From Oscillospiraceae bacterium (lineage in GTDB: Bacteria; Bacillota; Clostridia; Oscillospirales; Oscillospiraceae): a stretch of DNA of 64,000 nt. The notes under the pieces are model-generated. The model had not been told where the DNA came from, made no database searches, and saw nothing but the letters and a program-made list of their open reading frames with translations. Where the stretch lies: assembly GCA_916988195.3 (NCBI GenBank), contig CAKASQ030000050.1, forward strand, positions 102,067-166,066, written 5' to 3'. Position 1 is the stretch's first letter; each line of letters opens with the position of its first letter. Position numbers and translations under genes: made by a program. Below are positions 22,638 through 31,320 of the stretch, in pieces.

Positions 22638-25586
22638 ATGTCTGAAAAAATGTATCCGATTCCGTTCAAGTCTCTCATGAACTGGATCGTCACCGAATAC
22701 GCGCGCGAGGGCGAGATCTTCGGCGTGCACACCCCCTACTACGCAACCGGCAAAACGCTCCCCATCTTCGGCGAGCGCATTGAAACCCCGTTCGGCCCCG
22801 CGGCCGGCCCCAACAGCCAGCTGGCGCAGAACATCATCGCCGCCTACATGGCGGGCGCGCGCTTCTTTGAAGTGAAAACCGTACAGAAGATGGACGGCGC
22901 GGAACTTGCCGCGTGTGTGCCACGTCCGTGCATTCTGGCAGCCGACGAGGGCTACAACCAGGAATGGTCGACCGAGCTCGAGGTTCCGCAGGCCAGAGAT
23001 GAATACATCAAGGCCTGGTGTGCACTGAAGGTTCTCTCCAAGGTCTACGGCTTCGGCGACCCCGACGGCTTCGTGTTCAACATGTCCGTCGGCTACGATC
23101 TCGAGGGCATCAAGGGCGAAAAGGTCAACACCTACATTGATAATATGATGGACGCTTCCGAGACGAAGCAGTTCAAAGAGTGCCTTGAGGTCCTCACGGA
23201 GCTCTTCCCGGCAGAGAAGGACTATATCGCTTCCATCTCCCCCAGAGTCTCCCGCAGCGTCACGGTCTCTACGCTTCACGGATGTCCGCCGCAGGAAATC
23301 GAGCGTATCGCATCGTACCTTCTGACCGAGAAGCACCTGCATACGTTTGTCAAGTGCAACCCCACCATCCTCGGCTACAAGACCGCGCGCACGATTCTCG
23401 ACTCCATGGGCTATGACTACATCGTCTTCGACGAGCACCACTTCAACGAGGACCTCCAGTGGGTCGACGCAGTCCCGATGTTCGAGCGTCTGCAGGCCCT
23501 CGCCGACTCCAAGGGTCTGGAGTTCGGTCTCAAGCTCTCCAACACCTTCCCTGTCGACACGACGAGAAACGAGCTGCCCGGAACCGAAATGTACATGTCC
23601 GGCCGGAGCCTGTTCCCGCTGACGATTGAAATGTGTAACCGCATTAGCCGCCAGTTTAACGGCAAGATGCGCATTTCCTTCGCTGGCGGCGCGGAATTCT
23701 TCAACTGCGATAAGCTGTTCGCTGCCGGTATCTGGCCGATCACCGTCGCAACCACGATTCTCAAGCCCGGCGGATACAACCGGCTGCACCAGATGGTCGA
23801 AAAGACCGAGAAGCTTCCCTACAAGGCCTTCTGCGGCACAGACTCGAGCGCCATCAGCGACATGTCCACCGCCAGCCATTCGGACTTCCACCATCTCAAG
23901 CCTATTAAGCCCGTCGCTTCGAGAAAGTCCGAGGAAAAAGTCCCTTGGATTGACTGCTTTACGGCCCCCTGCAAGGGCGGCTGCCCGATTCATCAGGACA
24001 TCCCCGAATACATCGAGCTCTGCCGCAAGGGCCTCTATGGTCCCGCCCTCAAGCTCATCACCGAAAAGAACGCGCTTCCGTTCATCACCGGCACCATCTG
24101 CGCCCACCGCTGCCAGAACAAGTGCTCGCGCAACTTCTACGACGAGTCCGTCCAGATTCGGGACACCAAGCTCGTTGCGGCCACGAAGGGCTACGGCGCA
24201 CTGATGGCCGACATCAAGGTTCCCGCAAAGGTCGAGGGCAAAAAAGCCGCGATCATCGGCGGCGGCCCGACGGGTATTGCAGCTGCGTACTTCCTGGGTC
24301 GTGCCGGTATTGAGACCACGATTTTTGAGCGCGAAGAAAAGCTCGGCGGCGTGCCGCGCTACGTCATCCCCGCGTTCCGTATCTCGGACGAAGCCATCGA
24401 CAAGGACGTCGCGCTCATGGAGCGCTATGGCGTCGAGGTCAAGTGCGGCGCTCCGGCTCCGTCGGTTGAGGAGCTCAAGAAGCTCGGCTATACGCACATT
24501 CTGATCGCTACCGGCGCATGGCAGGCTGGCAAGCTCGACATCCCCGGCAACGTCAAGGGCGTCATCGGCTGGATGAAGGAAATGAAGACGCAGGTCAAGC
24601 CTTGCCTCGACGGTCACGTGGTCGTCGTCGGCGCAGGCAACACCGCGATGGACGCAGCAAGAGTCGCCAAGCGCATGGGTGCTGCTTCCTCCACAATTGT
24701 TTACCGCCGCACCAAGAAGGAAATGCCCGCCGACGAGCATGAGCTCAAGCTCGCGATCGACGAGGGCGTGAATCTGGTCGAGCTGGCCGCGCCTGTTGCG
24801 CAGGAAAACGGCAAACTGAAGTTAGAAAAGATGAAGCTCGGCGAGCCCGACGCTTCCGGCAGGCGTTCCCCCCTCGCTACCGGCGAGTTCTTTGAGATTC
24901 CGTGCGACCTCGTCATCTCTGCTGTCGGCGAGAAGGTCGACGCGAAGCTCATGGCCGATAACGGGATCGAGATGGAGCGCAAAGGCCCCGCCTTTAAGAC
25001 CAACGTCGAGAACGTCTGGTGCGCAGGCGACGCACACCGCGGCCCCGCGACGGTTGTCGAGGGTATCGCCGACGCGGCCAGCTTTGCAGAAGCGGTCATC
25101 GGCGAAGCGCACAACTATGATATCCCCGAAGCCGCTTATCCCTCGAAGGCACAGGCGATCGCCAAGAAGGGCATTTTGAAGATGGCGAAGGACGCCTGCT
25201 GCGAAGGCTCGAGATGCCTCGATTGCAACACCGTCTGCGAAAACTGCGCCGATTCCTGCCCGAACCGCGCAAACGTCGTCATCAAGCTCTCCGACGGCCG
25301 TCATCAGATCCTGCACATCGACAAAATGTGCAACGAGTGCGGCAACTGCACGCAGTTCTGCCCGTACGCATCCGAGCCCTGCCGCGACAAGTTCACGCTC
25401 TTCCAGACGAAGGAAGACATGGAAGACAGCCGCAATGCCGGTGTCCTCTTCCTCGGCGGCGACAAGGTGCTCGTTCGTATGGCGGAGGTCAAGGAATACG
25501 ATCTGTCCCAGCCCAACGAGCTGCCGAAGGAGATCGAGAACCTGATCCTCACCGTCCGCTCTAAGTACGCCTATCTCTTTAATTAA
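22638..25586 (+). CDS. ygfK: YgfK, putative iron-sulfur flavoprotein oxidoreductase
   Basis: This encodes 982 residues. Residues 1-430 form a dihydroorotate-dehydrogenase-like barrel (FGPAAGPNSQLAQNIIAAYM; STLHGCPPQEIERIASYL). Residues about 435-530 resemble the Fer4 domain of glutamate synthase small subunits (CKGGCPIHQDIPEYIELCRKG, CAHRCQNKCSR). A double Rossmann FAD/NAD(P) domain follows (AIIGGGPTGIAAAYFLGRAG, VVVGAGNTAMDAARVAKRMG). The C-terminus carries ferredoxin clusters (RCLDCNTVCENCADSCP, CNECGNCTQFCPY). YgfK works with SsnA in anaerobic purine/urate catabolism, probably passing electrons from NAD(P)H. It shares the ssnA promoter. Confidence 0.9.
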   Translation: MSEKMYPIPFKSLMNWIVTEYAREGEIFGVHTPYYATGKTLPIFGERIETPFGPAAGPNSQLAQNIIAAYMAGARFFEVKTVQKMDGAELAACVPRPCILAADEGYNQEWSTELEVPQARDEYIKAWCALKVLSKVYGFGDPDGFVFNMSVGYDLEGIKGEKVNTYIDNMMDASETKQFKECLEVLTELFPAEKDYIASISPRVSRSVTVSTLHGCPPQEIERIASYLLTEKHLHTFVKCNPTILGYKTARTILDSMGYDYIVFDEHHFNEDLQWVDAVPMFERLQALADSKGLEFGLKLSNTFPVDTTRNELPGTEMYMSGRSLFPLTIEMCNRISRQFNGKMRISFAGGAEFFNCDKLFAAGIWPITVATTILKPGGYNRLHQMVEKTEKLPYKAFCGTDSSAISDMSTASHSDFHHLKPIKPVASRKSEEKVPWIDCFTAPCKGGCPIHQDIPEYIELCRKGLYGPALKLITEKNALPFITGTICAHRCQNKCSRNFYDESVQIRDTKLVAATKGYGALMADIKVPAKVEGKKAAIIGGGPTGIAAAYFLGRAGIETTIFEREEKLGGVPRYVIPAFRISDEAIDKDVALMERYGVEVKCGAPAPSVEELKKLGYTHILIATGAWQAGKLDIPGNVKGVIGWMKEMKTQVKPCLDGHVVVVGAGNTAMDAARVAKRMGAASSTIVYRRTKKEMPADEHELKLAIDEGVNLVELAAPVAQENGKLKLEKMKLGEPDASGRRSPLATGEFFEIPCDLVISAVGEKVDAKLMADNGIEMERKGPAFKTNVENVWCAGDAHRGPATVVEGIADAASFAEAVIGEAHNYDIPEAAYPSKAQAIAKKGILKMAKDACCEGSRCLDCNTVCENCADSCPNRANVVIKLSDGRHQILHIDKMCNECGNCTQFCPYASEPCRDKFTLFQTKEDMEDSRNAGVLFLGGDKVLVRMAEVKEYDLSQPNELPKEIENLILTVRSKYAYLFN

Positions 25587-25613
25587 CCAATCCCTATATC
25601 CCTTTCCGCAGCG

Positions 25614-25651
25614 CCCGCCGCAGGATACAATCCTGCGGCGGGTCAGTTTTT
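25614..25651 (+). terminator. Terminator of ssnA-ygfK
   Basis: A perfect 13-bp stem CCCGCCGCAGGAT (25614-25626) with 25630-25642 and an ACA loop is followed by TCAGTTTTT. Confidence 0.9.
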
Positions 25652-25832
25652 CCAAAAAGCTGCTTCTTCCTTGAGAAATCCCCCTGTCATGGCGTGTTAT
25701 TCCTGTTATATTCGGCAATTTCCACAATTTTTCCAGCCATTAGTCTTTTTCCCTTGCATTTTTTGCTGCAATGCGCTAAAATAAAAAAGTGTGACTAGCG
25801 CACAGAAATTGTGAAAGACAGGTACTTTAATT

Positions 25833-27188
25833 ATGCAGCGAGAATCATTTCGCTCCCGTCTGGGATTCCTGCTCGTCAGCGCAGGCTGTGCCATCGGCAT
25901 CGGCAATGTCTGGCGCTTTCCGTACGTCGCCGGTCAGTATGGCGGCGGTCTGTTCGTTCTGATCTATCTCATCTGCCTGCTCGTCATGGGCGTTCCGGTT
26001 CTGACCATGGAGCTGGCGGTTGGGCGCGCAAGCAAAAAAAGCGCCGTTCTGGCCTACAAGGCCTTAGAGCCCAAGGGCTCGAAGTGGCACATCCACGGCT
26101 GGTTCTGCCTGCTTGGCTGCGTGATGCTGATGATGTATTACACCACCGTCACGGGCTGGATGGTCAGCTACTTTGGAAAATTCCTCATCGGCACGTTCCA
26201 CGCCGGAATGAGCACCGAAGAAGCCAGCGGCGTATTCGGCACCATGCTCTCTCAGCCCGGTAAGATGGCGTTCTGGACGGAAGTTGTCGTCATCGCAGGC
26301 TTCCTCGTTTGCAGCTTCGGTCTGCAAAACGGTTTGGAGCGCGTGTCCAAGATCATGATGCTGGCGCTTCTTGGTCTGATTCTCATCCTCGCCGTTCACA
26401 GTCTGACGCTCTCCGGCGCGGCAGAGGGCATGAAGTTCTATCTGCTGCCGTCTGCCAAGAGTATCGAGCAGTACGGACTCGGCACGATCATTACGGGCGC
26501 GATGAACCAGGCGTTCTTTACGCTGAGCCTTGGCATTGCAGCGATGGAGATCTTCGGAAGCTACACGGCAAAGACCCACACCCTGCCCGGCGAGGCCGTG
26601 CGCATCTGCGCGCTCGATACGTTCGTCGCTCTCATGGCGGGCACGATCATCTTCCCCGCCTGCTTCTCCTTTGGCATTGAGGCCAATCAGGGCCCGTCGC
26701 TTATCTTCCAGACCCTTCCGAACGTCTTTGTCAATATGGCGGGCGGCCGCGTCTGGGGCGCGCTGTTCTTCCTGTTTATGATCTTTGCAAGCTTTTCGAC
26801 GGTGCTTGCCGTCTTTGAGAACATTCTTGCCATCTGCATGGACACCTTCGGTTGGAACCGGAAAAAGGCAACGCTCATTGGCGGTGTAGCGCTTCTCGTT
26901 CTGAGTCTTCCGTGCGTGTTTGGCTACAATATCTGGTCGAATGTCCACGTCATCGGCGCGCGCGATATTCTGGACAGCGAGGACTTCATCGTCTCGAATC
27001 TGCTGCTGCCGATTGGTTCGCTGGTCTACCTTCTGTTCTGCGTCTCGAAGTGGGGCTGGGGCTTTGACAAGTATCTGGCCGAGGCCAATGAAGGTCAGGG
27101 GCTCAAGTTCTCCCCGAAACTCAAGGTCTACTTCCAGTGGATTCTCCCCATTCTGATCCTCATCATTCTCATTCAAGGTTTACTTTAA
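25833..27188 (+). CDS. NSS-family sodium-dependent transporter
   Basis: This encodes 451 residues with about 11-12 membrane helices. The N-terminal LGFLLVSAGCAIGIGNVWRF with PYVAGQYGGG is the sodium- and substrate-binding TM1 motif of the neurotransmitter:sodium symporter family. The substrate is probably an amino acid or a related amine; it cannot be told from sequence. The ribosome site is weak (AGACAGG). It has its own upstream region of about 180 bases after the ygfK terminator, so a link to purine breakdown is only suggested by position. Confidence 0.88.
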   Translation: MQRESFRSRLGFLLVSAGCAIGIGNVWRFPYVAGQYGGGLFVLIYLICLLVMGVPVLTMELAVGRASKKSAVLAYKALEPKGSKWHIHGWFCLLGCVMLMMYYTTVTGWMVSYFGKFLIGTFHAGMSTEEASGVFGTMLSQPGKMAFWTEVVVIAGFLVCSFGLQNGLERVSKIMMLALLGLILILAVHSLTLSGAAEGMKFYLLPSAKSIEQYGLGTIITGAMNQAFFTLSLGIAAMEIFGSYTAKTHTLPGEAVRICALDTFVALMAGTIIFPACFSFGIEANQGPSLIFQTLPNVFVNMAGGRVWGALFFLFMIFASFSTVLAVFENILAICMDTFGWNRKKATLIGGVALLVLSLPCVFGYNIWSNVHVIGARDILDSEDFIVSNLLLPIGSLVYLLFCVSKWGWGFDKYLAEANEGQGLKFSPKLKVYFQWILPILILIILIQGLL

Positions 27189-27203
27189 TCGGTTGGACCT
27201 ACA

Positions 27204-27236
27204 AGCGCCCGCGGCTTTGCTGCGGGCGCTTTCGGT
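27204..27236 (+). terminator. Terminator of the NSS gene
   Basis: AGCGCCCGC (27204-27212) pairs with GCGGGCGCT (27222-27230), followed by TTCGG; the T-run is poor but the stem is strong. Confidence 0.65.
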
Positions 27237-27251
27237 GCGCGGAACGTAAAC

Positions 27252-27290
27252 AAAAAAGCTGCAAGCCCTTGAAAACAAAGGTTTGCAGCG
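27252..27290 (-). terminator. Terminator of the tRNA-Arg(CCT) locus
   Basis: GCTGCAAACCTTTG...CAAGGGCTTGCAGC on the minus strand is followed by TTTTTTG. It lies 8 bases beyond the tRNA 3' end at 27298. Confidence 0.65.
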
Positions 27291-27297
27291 AGTTTTC

Positions 27298-27342
27298 TGG
27301 CGTCCCAGAAGAGATTCGAACTCCCGACCCCACGCTTAGGAG
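27298..27342 (-). other. ICE attachment site: 3' half of tRNA-Arg (CCT)
   Basis: Read on the minus strand, these 45 bases are the anticodon loop CTCCTAA, 3' anticodon arm, variable loop, T arm (GGAGTTCGAATCTC), acceptor strand and CCA of a tRNA-Arg(CCT). The sequence before the loop (GGGTCTA) cannot pair with GCGTG, so the 5' half is missing. This is the usual product of tyrosine-recombinase integration from anticodon loop to 3' end. The intact tRNA is predicted at the distal end of the element. Confidence 0.75.
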
Positions 27343-27738
27343 TAGACCCGATACGACATCGGGAAGTGGCATCTAATGCTTAAAAATGCTTGGAAATACA
27401 AGGTTTTTCAGCATTTCAAATCCCATCTGATACTACGCTGTGATAGCTAATTCAGAGGGATTTTACACCGTCCGATTGGCTCGAAATTAGCAAGTCTTTC
27501 GATTTTTGGTGGACGTTGCAAGTGCAAGTAAATGTCACTATGTAACTTCTCGTGATGCGAAATGATAGGAAATCCTATTCATTCTCGTGTGAGGGTGCGG
27601 GTGTCCTTAGACACAGATTTCAGTCTGTTTTATATATCATTTCAAAATGAATTTTTCAACCAGAATTATTAAGAATTTCAAAGGTTTTTCAGACTCAATG
27701 ATTCTATGTAATTTAGACCCGCCGAAGCAGGTCTTTTT
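27343..27738. other. Gene-free ICE end with repeated CTATGTAA
   Basis: No gene is seen. CTATGTAA occurs at 27538-27545 and 27704-27711 and recurs elsewhere in the ICE (28101, 30143, 30923, 39482, 40938). A terminator-like hairpin (AGACC...GGTCT then TTTTTTT) is at 27715-27739. The region lies between the attachment site and the integrase side, where integrase and excisionase arm sites are expected. Confidence 0.5.
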
Positions 27739-28044
27739 TTATTTCAGCATAATCTCTCTATCCTCAGCGCCGAGCATATAAGCACCCTTGGCAAAAGCAT
27801 CCCTTGCAAGAAGCTCTGCTACATCAACCCTATCGAACAGCATCCATATTTCTTTCTCTTTCGGAGTCAGTTCATGGCTATGGTCAAACAAATGCTCAAG
27901 TCCCAATCCTTCAAGCAATGCCGACTTTGCTGCTTTGTATTCCTCAGCTCTGCCAACATATTCGTCGTTCCTTTCCTTGGAAAATGCCTCGATATTGTCA
28001 GCTCTCAGATGCTCGTAATACTCGTCCATAAAGATTCTATCCAT
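27739..28044 (-). CDS. Small ICE protein of unknown function (101 aa)
   Basis: This encodes 101 residues, acidic and helical (MDRIFMDEYYEHLRADNIEA; ELTPKEKEIWMLFDRVDVAE). Start 28044 has GGAGG 9 bases upstream. It sits between the integrase terminator and the attachment site. Proteins of this kind are common in Clostridial elements, but I know no function. Confidence 0.6.
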   Translation of the reverse strand: MDRIFMDEYYEHLRADNIEAFSKERNDEYVGRAEEYKAAKSALLEGLGLEHLFDHSHELTPKEKEIWMLFDRVDVAELLARDAFAKGAYMLGAEDREIMLK

Positions 28045-28073
28045 ACTCGTTGACCTCCATAACAAAAAAATAA

Positions 28074-28120
28074 GGGCAGACCCTTTTACAGCTATTGTAG
28101 CTATGTAAAAGGATCTGCCC
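28074..28120 (-). terminator. Integrase terminator
   Basis: GGGCAGATCCTTTTA (minus, from 28120) pairs with the complementary arm ending at 28074 around an inner GCTACAATAGC hairpin, followed by TTATTTTTTT. It lies 10 bases after the integrase stop. Confidence 0.85.
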
Positions 28121-28129
28121 TTGCAGTTA

Positions 28130-29503
28130 CTATAATGTTTTTGCCAGCGACTTCAGGAGTGCTGCCATTTCCGGATTTTGCAGAAGCTTCAGAAGAAGTT
28201 CTTTATCATCAGCGGAGCTTTCCGTTGCGGCTGGTTGAACCGGCTCAGGCGTTGCCTGTCTGCCTGAGTAGAACGCAGCTTCCATTCTTTCAGCGTTCAG
28301 TCTGCGGTCATCGTCGATGATATGGGAGTAAACATCCGCTACCATCTTGACCTGTGCATGACCGGAATCGCCTTGAACGGATTTCATATCGCCGCCGTTC
28401 AGCTTCAGCTTGTAAGTGATACTGGAATGTCGGAGACTATGGAAAACCACTTTCGGCAGTCCCTTCTCCTCAATCAGCTTATTGAAAGCACGGTTGATAA
28501 CCTGCCCCTCAATCGGCTTGCCATTGGAAGAACAGAAAACCAGATTGAAGTCTACGAACTCGTCACCGAAAAGGTCTTTCAGTTCTTCGATGTCAGCCTT
28601 TCGCTGTACCAACATTTCCGCTACGGTTTTCGGTAAGAACACCTTGCGGACACTTGTTTTGGTCTTAGGAGTTTTGAGAACCAATGCGGTATGCGTACTG
28701 GCGAAGGTCGGTGGGAACTTGAACATGATGTCCTTACCGTCCAGATCTGCCATCGCTTCACGATTTACTCTCTGCAACTCCTTTTCAACGAAGATGCTTG
28801 CCTGACCAAGTTCAATACTGGTGGGGGAAATGTCAATACAGTCCCAGGTAAGCCCCAGAAGCTCGCCCATTCGCAGGGAACAGGAGAAGGCAAGGTTAAT
28901 AGCCAGACGAAGAATATCATCGTCACAGGCTTCCAGAGCCTTCTGGAGCACTTCTGCTGTCCAGATATCCCTGGTCTTGTGTTCTTCTTTCGGCAGCGTA
29001 GCGTGCTCCACAGGGTTTCTGGTCATCAATTCCCACTTGACCGCTTGATTGAAAGCATTTCGCAATGTCTTGTGAACCTCTCGGACAGTATGCGGAGTCA
29101 GATATTCTGTACGGGCTTTTACATACTTAGAAGAAACCGCTTTGACAGAAAGCAAATCTCGGTAATACTTGTCCATGATTCTCGGCGTGACATCCTCCAG
29201 CTTCATATCACCGATGAGGGGACGAATATAGTTTGCAATCAGGCTCTTTCTGCTTTCATAGGTAGACATCGCCCAGGTGTTCACACCATAGATTGACATA
29301 TACTCATCCAAAAGATCATTGACGGTTTTAGCAGAAGGGGGAATAAAGGTTCCGGACTCCTGCTCATATTCAACCTGCAACTTCCTTTTCTTTGCTTCGG
29401 CATTCGTTTCAAAGGTTTCCCACTTCTGACGCTTGTTGCCGTTCTCATCGGTGTATGTATAAACCACAGAATACTTCTTTTTTCTCTTAACGATAGATGC
29501 CAT
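28130..29503 (-). CDS. int: Tyrosine integrase of the ICE
   Basis: This encodes 457 residues. An N-terminal AP2-like arm-binding segment (KKKYSVVYTYTDENGNKRQK) is followed by the SAM-like core-binding domain and a catalytic domain with Arg in SCSLRMGELLGL, the HSLRH box (FHSLRHSSITYKL), a second His in GDSGHAQ and the nucleophile Tyr in ADVYSHI. It should join the element to tRNA-Arg(CCT), whose 3' half lies 0.8 kb away. It follows the triple-HTH gene by four bases and is closed by a strong terminator. Confidence 0.95.
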   Translation of the reverse strand: MASIVKRKKKYSVVYTYTDENGNKRQKWETFETNAEAKKRKLQVEYEQESGTFIPPSAKTVNDLLDEYMSIYGVNTWAMSTYESRKSLIANYIRPLIGDMKLEDVTPRIMDKYYRDLLSVKAVSSKYVKARTEYLTPHTVREVHKTLRNAFNQAVKWELMTRNPVEHATLPKEEHKTRDIWTAEVLQKALEACDDDILRLAINLAFSCSLRMGELLGLTWDCIDISPTSIELGQASIFVEKELQRVNREAMADLDGKDIMFKFPPTFASTHTALVLKTPKTKTSVRKVFLPKTVAEMLVQRKADIEELKDLFGDEFVDFNLVFCSSNGKPIEGQVINRAFNKLIEEKGLPKVVFHSLRHSSITYKLKLNGGDMKSVQGDSGHAQVKMVADVYSHIIDDDRRLNAERMEAAFYSGRQATPEPVQPAATESSADDKELLLKLLQNPEMAALLKSLAKTL

Positions 29504-29507
29504 GTAA

Positions 29508-30131
29508 TCAGCTCCTTTCCTGTCTATCTTCCGCTAACTGGTAGCGGGTCTGATTGTGATACCATTTTTCAAAGCTCTCTTTGGTAGCTCGCTTATACCT
29601 GCCAACCTTGATAAGCTCAAAATCTTCATTGGCAACGATATAGTAAATGGTCTGACGATGTACCCCAAGCATTCTTGCCATTTCCGGCAGACCGTAGGTG
29701 GATGCCATAATATCTGCATCCAGTTCCTGATCCTCTACCGTGCGGTAATCGGTTTGAGAAGCATACCATCTTTCAAAGCTCTCCTTTGTCACTCTGCGCT
29801 TGCCCAGGACATCGACCACATCAAAATGCCCTTTGGCAACCAGTTCGTAAGCAGTCGCTTCTTTCAGCCCAAGGCGCTGTCCAAGCTCCTCCATTGAATA
29901 TGTAGTTTTCTTCAATTCCTCGCCGGGAGGGGTTCCATCGACCTTCTGGTATTTGAACTGATTGGCATACCATTCTTCAAAGCTGTCGATCATCACCCTC
30001 ATGGTGTTGCCGACAAGAATGGTTTTGAAGTAATTCTTCTTAATGAGCCAGTATGACTCCGTTTTACCAAGACCGAGCATCCTGCCCATTTCCAGAACAG
30101 ACATACTCGTGCGTTTTCTCATTTCCGCCAT
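29508..30131 (-). CDS. Triple excisionase-like HTH protein
   Basis: This encodes 207 residues with three copies of an excisionase-type winged helix of about 60 residues: MGRMLGLGKTESYWLIKKNY...FEEWYANQ, LGQRLGLKEATAYELVAKGH...FERWYASQ, and MARMLGVHRQTIYYIVANED...FEKWYHNQ. Each ends in the same F-x-x-W-Y motif. It probably binds DNA as a multi-site factor in excision or in control of integrase. It is coupled to int (4-base gap), and a terminator hairpin (30151-30188) stands directly before its ribosome site. Confidence 0.8.
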   Translation of the reverse strand: MAEMRKRTSMSVLEMGRMLGLGKTESYWLIKKNYFKTILVGNTMRVMIDSFEEWYANQFKYQKVDGTPPGEELKKTTYSMEELGQRLGLKEATAYELVAKGHFDVVDVLGKRRVTKESFERWYASQTDYRTVEDQELDADIMASTYGLPEMARMLGVHRQTIYYIVANEDFELIKVGRYKRATKESFEKWYHNQTRYQLAEDRQERS

Positions 30132-30150
30132 CGTACAACCTCCTATGTAA

Positions 30151-30188
30151 AAAATGTAGCCATGTGTTTCTTGTCATGGCTACATTTT
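30151..30188 (-). terminator. Hairpin/terminator before the triple-HTH gene
   Basis: A perfect 14-bp stem (30151-30164 with 30175-30188) is followed on the minus strand by a T-run, ACATAG and the ribosome site of the triple-HTH gene. It could reduce read-through from excisionase into int. Confidence 0.75.
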
Positions 30189-30248
30189 ATCGAACTCTCA
30201 ATATGTTTTGAAGTTTGTCGCCGGGTTGTACGACGCCCTTGACAAATC

Positions 30249-30485
30249 TTACATTTGATGATCCAACCACTCATCAAAACTCTTTTTGGAGATTCTGATA
30301 CTGCCACCGATGCGGACGCTATGGAAAACTTTCTTTTTCACAAGGTTGTATGCGCTGGTTCTGCTGATGCCCAGAATATCCTGAATCTCATCAACCGTAT
30401 AGGTTCTCTTATCAAACTGAACTGCGTTAGCAGCCATCGCTTCTTCGGTGCGCTGATTCATGGCAGCGATTCTTTCTTCAAACAT
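30249..30485 (-). CDS. xis: Excisionase-type HTH protein
   Basis: This encodes 78 residues. The C-terminal 50 form a single MerR/excisionase-like helix-turn-helix (YTVDEIQDILGISRTSAYNL, then VFHSVRIGGSIRISKKSFDE). It resembles each repeat of the protein downstream. By position beside int it is the likely recombination-directionality factor. It follows the MazF-like gene by 6 bases. Confidence 0.8.
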   Translation of the reverse strand: MFEERIAAMNQRTEEAMAANAVQFDKRTYTVDEIQDILGISRTSAYNLVKKKVFHSVRIGGSIRISKKSFDEWLDHQM

Positions 30486-30491
30486 TTATGT

Positions 30492-30899
30492 TCACTCCTT
30501 CGCTCTCTTTGCTTTATGTTTTGGGGAACGCTTTTTCAGCTGTTCCATTGCCAGGCTGACAGATAAGGCTTTCTCAATCGCTACCATTTCACGGGGCGTT
30601 ACCTTACCTAAGTAATTATCAATCCTGCTTTTATCAATGGTACGAATCTGTTCCAGCTGAACAACGGACGCTTCTTTGAATGCAGGATTGTCGTAAATAA
30701 CAAAGTGCGTCGGCATATTCGCTTTCTTATGGATTCTGGTGGTGACCGTTGCCACAATCAATGTGGGAGCGTGTTTATTACCGGTATCGTTCTGAATGAC
30801 GATAACCGGACGGATGCCGCCTTGTTCCGACCCAACTACCGGGTCCAGCTTGGCGCAATAAATATCACCACGGCAATATACCCAATTTTCTTTCATCAT
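30492..30899 (-). CDS. PemK/MazF-family toxin-like protein
   Basis: This encodes 135 residues with the MazF fold signature: RGDIYCAKLDPVVGSEQGGIRP near the N-terminus, VIVIQNDTGNKHAPTLIVATVT, and VVQLEQIRTIDKSRI. MazF proteins cut mRNA at short sites. A Lys/Arg-rich tail (KKRSPKHKAKRAKE) is present. No MazE-like antitoxin gene is adjacent; the gene before it is 420 bases away. Its neighbours are excisionase and integrase, so it may serve element maintenance or have been recruited for regulation. Confidence 0.88.
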   Translation of the reverse strand: MMKENWVYCRGDIYCAKLDPVVGSEQGGIRPVIVIQNDTGNKHAPTLIVATVTTRIHKKANMPTHFVIYDNPAFKEASVVQLEQIRTIDKSRIDNYLGKVTPREMVAIEKALSVSLAMEQLKKRSPKHKAKRAKE

Positions 30900-30932
30900 G
30901 TGCCATGACCTCCTTTCGTTGGCTATGTAATA

Positions 30933-30964
30933 ACTGACTGCCAGAAAGGAATCAGGCAGTCAGT
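30933..30964 (-). terminator. Leader hairpin before the mazF gene
   Basis: A perfect 10-bp stem ACTGACTGCC (30933-30942) with 30955-30964 is followed on the minus strand by TATTACATAG and the mazF ribosome site. The T-run is weak. Confidence 0.5.
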
Positions 30965-31320
30965 CCAAAAGTCTATGTGTCCCATATTTGCCACGCACCC
31001 CTGGGAAAGAGGGCTTACGCCCTCAGGGAATCACCGAACGACTGATTGCGAATCAGTTCCATAGGAATCTAACCTCTGCCGGGTTCTCCGCCAGCTCCGT
31101 AGAGAAGTATCTTTAATCCTGTTGCTTTCATGGCCGTATTGGGAGCAACCCAATATTTACAAGCCAGTATTGATCGCTGGCATCGGGAGAGAGACAAGCG
31201 CTTAATTTATAGAAGAAAGTCGTTCTGTTTCTCTATCCGATACGTCTCGGCGTACCGCTGATGTGGCTGATGCTCTCGCACCGGCAACAGGAACGTATTC
31301 GATGACTGTGTATTCAGTTT
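30965..31320 (-). ncRNA. Structured leader, candidate noncoding RNA
   Basis: No gene is seen in 356 bases. Several stable stems lie in series: CCCT/AGGG around GAGGGC-TTAC-GCCCTC (30999-31028), CTGATT-GCG-AATCAG (31042-31056), TATTGGG-AGCAA-CCCAATA (31137-31155) and GCCAG...CTGGC (31163-31181). At 31330-31311 on the minus strand TTGAAAACTGAAT resembles the boxA-region sequence of Firmicute rRNA operons. It would be transcribed ahead of mazF-xis-int. Confidence 0.4.

Noticed and set aside
26064..27176. 370-codon charged frame opposite the NSS transporter
   Set aside because: Asp/Glu/Arg-rich antisense of hydrophobic codons, a typical artefact.
27298..27342. A functional tRNA-Arg(CCT) gene
   Set aside because: The 5' half is absent and the anticodon stem cannot form; it is an attachment-site remnant.
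30965..31320. Group II intron interrupting the LtrC-like gene
   Set aside because: A GTGCG occurs near 31280, but I see no domain V, no reverse transcriptase and no continuation of the gene on the other side.
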